From Mycolicibacterium pulveris (lineage in GTDB: Bacteria; Actinomycetota; Actinomycetes; Mycobacteriales; Mycobacteriaceae): a stretch of DNA of 64,000 nucleotides. The position numbers and the translations under genes are program-made. The notes beneath the pieces were generated by a model. The model did not search any database. It was not told the DNA's origin and was given only the letters and a program-made list of their open reading frames with translations. Of this stretch, positions 59,104-64,000 are shown in pieces; position 1 is the stretch's first letter; each line of letters begins with the position of its first letter. The stretch is from positions 124,001 to 188,000 of the forward strand of contig NZ_AP022599.1 in the NCBI RefSeq assembly GCF_010725725.1, in the 5' to 3' direction.

Positions 59104-61791
59104 CTAGGACCTCTCTTTTTCGACCAGCTCGTACGTCTCGATGACATCGCCTTCCTTGATGTCGGAGTAGGTCAACGTCAAGCCGCATTCGTAGCCCTCG
59201 CGGACCTCGGTGACGTCGTCCTTCTCCCGACGCAGCGAGGCCACCGTGAGGTTCTCCGCGACGACGACGTTGTCACGCAGCAACCGCGCCTTGGCGTTGC
59301 GGCGCACGACCCCGGAGGTGACCAGGCAGCCCGCGATATTGCCGACCTTCGACGACCGGAAGATCGCGCGGATCTCGGCACGACCGAGCTCGCGCTCCTC
59401 GTACACCGGCTTGAGCATGCCCTTGAGGGCCTTCTCGATGTCGTCGATCGCCTGGTAGATCACCGAGTAGTAGCGGATCTCCACGCCTTCGCGGTTGGCC
59501 AGCTCGGTCGCCTTGCCCTCGGCGCGCACGTTGAACCCGAGGATGATCGCGTCCGACGCCGACGCCAGGTTGACGTTGGTCTCGGTGATGCCACCGACAC
59601 CGCGGTCGATGACGCGCAGCTGTACCTCGTCGTCCACCTCGATGCCCATCAAGGCCTCCTCGAGGGCCTCGACCGTACCGGCGTTGTCGCCCTTGAGGAT
59701 CAGGTTCAGCTGGCTGGTTTCCTTCAGCGCCTTGTCCAGGTCCTCCAGGCTGATGCGCTTGCGCGAACGCGCGGCCAGCGCGTTGCGTTTGCGCGCGTTG
59801 CGCCGGTCGGCGATCTGGCGGGCGATGCGGTCCTCGTCGACGACCAACAGGTTGTCGCCGGCACCTGGCACCGACGTGAAGCCGATGACCTGCACCGGCC
59901 GCGACGGAAGCGCCTCGGTGACGTCCTCGCCGTGCTCGTCGACCATGCGGCGCACGCGGCCGTAGGCGTCGCCGGCCACGATCGAGTCGCCAACGCGCAG
60001 CGTGCCGCGCTGCACGAGCACGGTCGCCACCGGGCCGCGGCCGCGGTCAAGGTGGGCCTCGATGGCCACGCCCTGGGCTTCCATGTCGGGGTTGGCCCGC
60101 AGATCCAGGGCGGCGTCGGCGGTCAGCAGCACGGCCTCGAGCAGCTGATCGATGTTGGTGCCCTGCTTGGCCGAGATGTCGACGAACATGGTGTCGCCGC
60201 CGAAATCCTCGGCCACCAAACCGTATTCGGTCAGCTGGCCACGGATCTTGGCCGGGTCGGCACCTTCCTTGTCGATCTTGTTGACCGCCACCACGATCGG
60301 CACGTCGGCGGCCTGCGCGTGGTTGATGGCCTCCACCGTCTGCGGCATGACGCCGTCGTCGGCGGCCACCACCAGGATCGCGATGTCGGTGGCCTTCGCG
60401 CCGCGGGCACGCATCGCGGTGAACGCCTCGTGACCCGGGGTGTCGATGAAGGTTATGAGCCGTTCCTCACCCTCGTGCTCCACGCTGACCTGGTAGGCAC
60501 CGATGTGCTGGGTGATGCCGCCGGCCTCTGCCTCACCGACGTTGGCCTTACGGATGGTGTCGAGCAGTCGGGTCTTGCCGTGGTCGACGTGACCCATCAC
60601 GGTCACCACCGGCGGACGGCTCACCAGGTCGGACTCGTCGCCCTCGTCCTCGCCGTAGGTGAGGTCGAAGGATTCGAGCAGTTCGCGGTCCTCGTCCTCG
60701 GGGCTGACGACCTGAACCTTGTAGTTCATCTCGCTGCCGAGCAGCTCGAGGGTGTCGTCGCCGACGGACTGCGTCGCGGTGACCATCTCACCGAGGTTGA
60801 ACAGCGCCTGCACCAGCGCAGCCGGGTTGGCGTTGATCTTCTCGGCGAAGTCGCTCAGCGATGCGCCGCGCGCAAGGCGGATCGTCTCACCGTTGCCGTG
60901 CGGCAGCCGCACGCCGCCGACGACCGGCGCCTGCATCGAGTCGTATTCCTGGCGCTTTTGCCGCTTCGACTTGCGACCGCGCTTGGGCGCCCCGCCCGGA
61001 CGGCCGAAGGCACCGGCCGCGCCCCCGCGCTGACCGGGACGGCCACCGCCGCCGGGACGACCGCGGAAACCGCCGCCTCCTGGGCCGCCGCCGCGGAAAC
61101 CGCCGCCACCACCCGGACGACCACCGCCGCCGCCGGGTGCCGGACGACCACCGCCGCCTGGCCCCGGACGCGGACCGCCGGGGCGACCCACGGCGCCGGG
61201 ACGCGGCCCGGCCGGCCGCGGAGGCATGTTGCCCGGTGACATGCCGGGTCGAGGCGCGCCGGGTCGGGGCGCGCCCGGGCGCGGCGCAGGCCGCGGAATC
61301 GGCCGGTCGACCGGCTGCTGCGTGGAGAACGGGTTGTTGCCGACGCGCGGTGTGCGCGGCGCCGGTTTCGGCGCGCTCGGCGAAGGGCCGGGTCGTGGAC
61401 CAGGCGTCGGGCCGGGCCGGGCCGGCGGAGCAGCCGGGGTTGCCGGCGGTGCGGCCGCGGCAGGCGGCGGCGCGGTTGCCGCCGCAGGTGGTGCGGTCGC
61501 CGCAGGCTCTGCCGGCGCGGCCGGCTTGGGCGCCGCCGACTTGGCCGGGGCCTTGGCAGCCTTGGCCGCCTTGGCGGGAGCGGCCGCCGAAGCGCCGTTG
61601 CCGTCGGCCTTGACCTTCTCTTCAGCGGCCTTGCCGCCGCCGAACGATTCGCGCAGCCGGCGCGCGACGGGTGCCTCCACGGTGGAGGACGCTGATTTGA
61701 CGAACTCGCCCTGTTCGCTCAGCCGGGCGAGTACTTCCTTGCTGGTGACACCGAGTTCCTTGGCCAACTCGTGTACACGGGCCTTTGCCAC
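59104..61791 (-). CDS. infB: Translation initiation factor IF-2
   Basis: 895 residues. N-terminal IF2-N helix domain ([23 protein letters not shown]), then a low-complexity Ala/Pro/Gly/Arg-rich linker (about residues 60-290, with repeated [13 protein letters not shown] runs), and the GTPase core with [27 protein letters not shown] and NKIDKEGAD. Full length with all G motifs. Confidence 0.96.
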   Translation of the reverse strand: MAKARVHELAKELGVTSKEVLARLSEQGEFVKSASSTVEAPVARRLRESFGGGKAAEEKVKADGNGASAAAPAKAAKAAKAPAKSAAPKPAAPAEPAATAPPAAATAPPPAAAAPPATPAAPPARPGPTPGPRPGPSPSAPKPAPRTPRVGNNPFSTQQPVDRPIPRPAPRPGAPRPGAPRPGMSPGNMPPRPAGPRPGAVGRPGGPRPGPGGGGRPAPGGGGGRPGGGGGFRGGGPGGGGFRGRPGGGGRPGQRGGAAGAFGRPGGAPKRGRKSKRQKRQEYDSMQAPVVGGVRLPHGNGETIRLARGASLSDFAEKINANPAALVQALFNLGEMVTATQSVGDDTLELLGSEMNYKVQVVSPEDEDRELLESFDLTYGEDEGDESDLVSRPPVVTVMGHVDHGKTRLLDTIRKANVGEAEAGGITQHIGAYQVSVEHEGEERLITFIDTPGHEAFTAMRARGAKATDIAILVVAADDGVMPQTVEAINHAQAADVPIVVAVNKIDKEGADPAKIRGQLTEYGLVAEDFGGDTMFVDISAKQGTNIDQLLEAVLLTADAALDLRANPDMEAQGVAIEAHLDRGRGPVATVLVQRGTLRVGDSIVAGDAYGRVRRMVDEHGEDVTEALPSRPVQVIGFTSVPGAGDNLLVVDEDRIARQIADRRNARKRNALAARSRKRISLEDLDKALKETSQLNLILKGDNAGTVEALEEALMGIEVDDEVQLRVIDRGVGGITETNVNLASASDAIILGFNVRAEGKATELANREGVEIRYYSVIYQAIDDIEKALKGMLKPVYEERELGRAEIRAIFRSSKVGNIAGCLVTSGVVRRNAKARLLRDNVVVAENLTVASLRREKDDVTEVREGYECGLTLTYSDIKEGDVIETYELVEKERS

Positions 61792-61858
61792 TACATCTCC
61801 ATCTCTAGAGGCGTCAGCGGTGGTAGGCGCCGCGCCTCGGTTTAGCTATGACACATGG

Positions 61859-62263
61859 TCATCGGGACTTCACGGTGTGCTCATGTTCTTCGCTACCTGT
61901 TCTGTTGCCGGGTGGATCGGCCGGTTCGGCGCTGCTGGCAGCGCTAACGTACTCGATCACCGCAGTTAGGTCCGGTGAACCGGTGATACGCAACGCTCGA
62001 CCGAAAGCCCGCCGACGAATCGCCACCTCAAGACACTGCGGATCGGGATGCAACCACGCACCCCGCCCCGGCAGCCTTCTCGCTGAATCAACGGTCAGGG
62101 CGCTGACACCATTCCCAGGCCCGCTTCCGTTGTCGACAGCGACCACTCGAAGCAGTTCGACGGCCAGCTCTCGCTTTCGGCAGCCCACGCATGTCCGCAC
62201 CGGGCCGACAATGGCGTCGGAGCTGCGTCGATGCGTCGAAGCCGAAGTCTCGCGCTGGATCAC
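61859..62263 (-). CDS. ylxR: YlxR-family RNA-binding protein
   Basis: A DUF448/YlxR protein: RTCVGCRKRELAVELLRVVA with its two Cys and the GRGAWLHPDPQCLEVA segment. GTG 62263 gives 134 residues; a start nearer VGPVRTCVGC or further up at 62299 is possible, since no clear ribosome site marks one. Between nusA and infB, as usual. Confidence 0.87.
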   Translation of the reverse strand: MIQRETSASTHRRSSDAIVGPVRTCVGCRKRELAVELLRVVAVDNGSGPGNGVSALTVDSARRLPGRGAWLHPDPQCLEVAIRRRAFGRALRITGSPDLTAVIEYVSAASSAEPADPPGNRTGSEEHEHTVKSR

Positions 62264-62336
62264 AGGTGAGTCTACCGTCCCGTCTGGTGCGATTCGCAAC
62301 GGCTGTGCTGGTCGGCGTGTGGGCTAGCAGCCGACC

Positions 62337-63380
62337 CTAACGGTCGTGGACGGCGCCGCGCGCCGGGTCGGCGTCGGGTTCGGGCTTGTCGGCGACGGCG
62401 GCATCGCTGCGGATGTCGATCCGCCAGCCGGTCAGCCGTGCCGCCAATCGGGCGTTCTGGCCCTCCTTGCCGATGGCCAGCGACAGCTGGAAGTCGGGCA
62501 CGACGACGCGCGCCGCGCGGGCCGCCTCATCGATGATGCTCACCGACACCACCTTGGCCGGGGAAAGCGCGTTGGCCACGAACTTCGCCGGGTCGGGGTC
62601 GTAGTCGATGATGTCGATCTTCTCCCCGGACAACTCGCTCATCACGTTGCGCACCCGCTGGCCCATCGGGCCGATGCAGGCGCCCTTGGCGTTGAGGCCG
62701 GGCACCCGCGAGGTCACCGCGATCTTCGAGCGGTGGCCGGCCTCCCGCGCGACCGCCACGATCTCCACCGACCCGTCGGCGATCTCGGGCACCTCCAGCG
62801 AGAACAGTTTGCGCACCAGGTTGGGGTGGGTGCGCGACAGCGTGATCAGGGGTTCGCGGGCGCCCCTGGTGACACCGACGACGTAGCACCGCAGCCGGTC
62901 GCCGTGCTCGTAGCGTTCCCCGGGCACCTGCTCGGCCACGGGGATGACGCCCTCGGAGCCCTTGGTTTCGCTGCCGATCCGGACGACGACGAGGCCGCGG
63001 GCGTTGGCCCGGGCGTCGCGCTGGATGACGCCGGCGACGATGTCGCCCTCGCGCGCCGAGAACTCGCCGTAGGTCTTCTCGTTCTCGGCGTCGCGGAACC
63101 GTTGCAGCATCACCTGCCGTGCGGTGGTCGCGGCGACCCGGCCGAACCCTTCCGGGGTGTCGTCCCACTCGGTGACGATGTTGCCGTCGGCGTCGCGTTC
63201 GGTGGCAATCACCTTGACCTCGCCGGTCTTGCGGTCGATCTCGATGCGGGCCTCGTCGGCGTGCCCCTCGGTGTGCCGGTAGGCGGTCAACAGCGCCGAT
63301 TTGATCGTCTCGACGAGTTCACCCACCGGGATGCCCCGGTCCACCTCGATCGCATGCAGTGCCGCCATGTCGATGTTCAC
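62337..63380 (-). CDS. nusA: Transcription termination/antitermination factor NusA
   Basis: A 347-residue actinobacterial NusA: N-terminal RNAP-binding domain, S1 domain ([20 protein letters not shown]), and two KH domains ([39 protein letters not shown]). The acidic repeats of E. coli NusA are absent, as in other actinobacteria. GTG 63380 overlaps rimP stop. Confidence 0.95.
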   Translation of the reverse strand: MNIDMAALHAIEVDRGIPVGELVETIKSALLTAYRHTEGHADEARIEIDRKTGEVKVIATERDADGNIVTEWDDTPEGFGRVAATTARQVMLQRFRDAENEKTYGEFSAREGDIVAGVIQRDARANARGLVVVRIGSETKGSEGVIPVAEQVPGERYEHGDRLRCYVVGVTRGAREPLITLSRTHPNLVRKLFSLEVPEIADGSVEIVAVAREAGHRSKIAVTSRVPGLNAKGACIGPMGQRVRNVMSELSGEKIDIIDYDPDPAKFVANALSPAKVVSVSIIDEAARAARVVVPDFQLSLAIGKEGQNARLAARLTGWRIDIRSDAAVADKPEPDADPARGAVHDR

Positions 63381-63916
63381 GCCCCGGCCTCCTTCCCAGA
63401 TCGGCCGACCAGCTCCAGCTCTCGCGGATTTGGCGGTGAAAACTCCACCTGGACAACGGCTTTCGCGATAGATTCCAACGGAAGTTCGCGCACCGTGAAG
63501 TGGGCGTTGCGGCCCTCGCGAACCACCAATCGCACCGCGCCGCCGCCGGTTTCACCCAGCCGGCCGGTGAGCTGGGAGCCGTCGGACAACGTCAACTCCA
63601 CCTTGCGACCGTGGGCGCGTCGATAGTGCTTCTCGGCGGTCAGCGGCCGGTCCACGCCCGGCGAGGTGACCTCGAGGACGTAGGGTGCCGCCGTGGCGTC
63701 CACACGGTCGAGCAGCTGTGACGCCGAGCGGGACAGCTCGGCCAGGGATTCCAGGTCGAGGCCGTCGTCGGCGTCGACCACCACCGTGACGCGCGGCGGA
63801 CGCGCGCCCGCATTGATCACCACGTCCTCGATTTCATAGCCGGCACGCGCGAACTCGCCGTCGAGCAGCTCGATCACCTGTTTCTGCGACGGCAATTCCG
63901 CAGACCGCTCCGTCAC
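63377..63916 (-). CDS. rimP: Ribosome maturation factor RimP
   Basis: 179 residues from GTG 63916 (GAGGAGCT ribosome site upstream); an in-frame extension to 63961 lacks support. Contains [22 protein letters not shown] and [14 protein letters not shown], the family signature. Head of the rimP-nusA-ylxR-infB-rbfA-nrnA-dinF operon in view. Confidence 0.93.
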   Translation of the reverse strand: MTERSAELPSQKQVIELLDGEFARAGYEIEDVVINAGARPPRVTVVVDADDGLDLESLAELSRSASQLLDRVDATAAPYVLEVTSPGVDRPLTAEKHYRRAHGRKVELTLSDGSQLTGRLGETGGGAVRLVVREGRNAHFTVRELPLESIAKAVVQVEFSPPNPRELELVGRSGKEAGA

Positions 63917-64000
63917 GGCGAGCTCCTCATCTTGAGTTGTTCGGACATAGGCTCGGCGCACGCTTTACAAGACACTGAAACCGACTACCCACGATACGCC

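Noticed and set aside
60961..61260. Glycine/arginine-rich repeats as a CRISPR-like or tandem repeat array
   Set aside because: These are degenerate codons of the IF-2 linker (GGG/RPG runs) in frame with infB, with no regular spacer structure.

Overview
The window is a high-GC actinobacterial chromosome segment, almost certainly from a rapidly growing Mycobacterium (Mycolicibacterium, M. smegmatis-like). From DUF3046 at 13.2 kb to rimP at the right edge, the gene order follows the M. tuberculosis chromosome from about Rv2738c to Rv2842c: DUF3046, glycosyltransferase, ephG-like, psp operon, clgR, pgsA, argA, ftsK, mycofactocin-type SDR, rnj, dapA, thyX, dfrA, thyA, dapB, aldR/ald, pepR, pnp, rpsO, ribF, mntR/sirR, truB, pptT, dinF, nrnA, rbfA, infB, ylxR, nusA, rimP. 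The assignment rests on this synteny and on protein motifs; no database search was run. I saw no rRNA, tRNA, CRISPR array, complete insertion sequence or prophage.

1-12.9 kb: the 3' part of a group 1h (high-affinity, atmospheric H2) [NiFe]-hydrogenase locus, all on the + strand and mostly coupled by 1-4 base stop/start overlaps. The order is hhyL (5' end cut by the window), a NifU/rubredoxin-like protein (hhyE), DUF5947, DUF6084, a 443-residue orphan, a 39-residue membrane peptide, the maturation protease, hypC, hypF, DUF6390, a SIS domain fused to a HypC-like tail, a GmhA-like SIS protein, hypE, a second hypC and hypD. The Hyp proteins build the Fe(CN)2CO centre and the protease finishes HhyL. 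The DUF and SIS proteins are conserved passengers whose work is not settled, and they are the best candidates for undescribed biology here. hhyS, hypA and hypB are not in the window.

12.9-18.9 kb: small disordered protein, DUF3046, glycosyltransferase, epoxide hydrolase-like protein, DUF5313, then the envelope-stress operon clgR-pspA-pspM behind an ECF-type (SigE-like) promoter, pgsA, and divergent argA with a palindrome over its promoter. 18.9-29.6 kb: ftsK, small membrane and monooxygenase-fold genes, an SDR, thyX-dapA-rnj, DUF4193, and thyA-dfrA-alkX (AlkX/YcaQ-type glycosylase). 29.6-45.6 kb: dienelactone hydrolase, CitE-like lyase, dapB operon, an epimerase behind a LexA-like box, aldR/ald, rpsO-pnp-pepR-blaS, ribF, mntR, an htpX copy that has lost its catalytic centre, and a peroxiredoxin-glutaredoxin-thioredoxin operon. 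45.6-56.3 kb: truB-pptT-phosphoesterase, a DUF3558 protein, a sulfotransferase pair divergent from tetR-cocE, DUF1802/DUF2277, a crotonase, and a methyltransferase bracketed by two inverted copies of a 59-bp repeat. 56.3-64 kb: the rimP-nusA-ylxR-infB-rbfA-nrnA-dinF translation and RNA-processing operon on the - strand.
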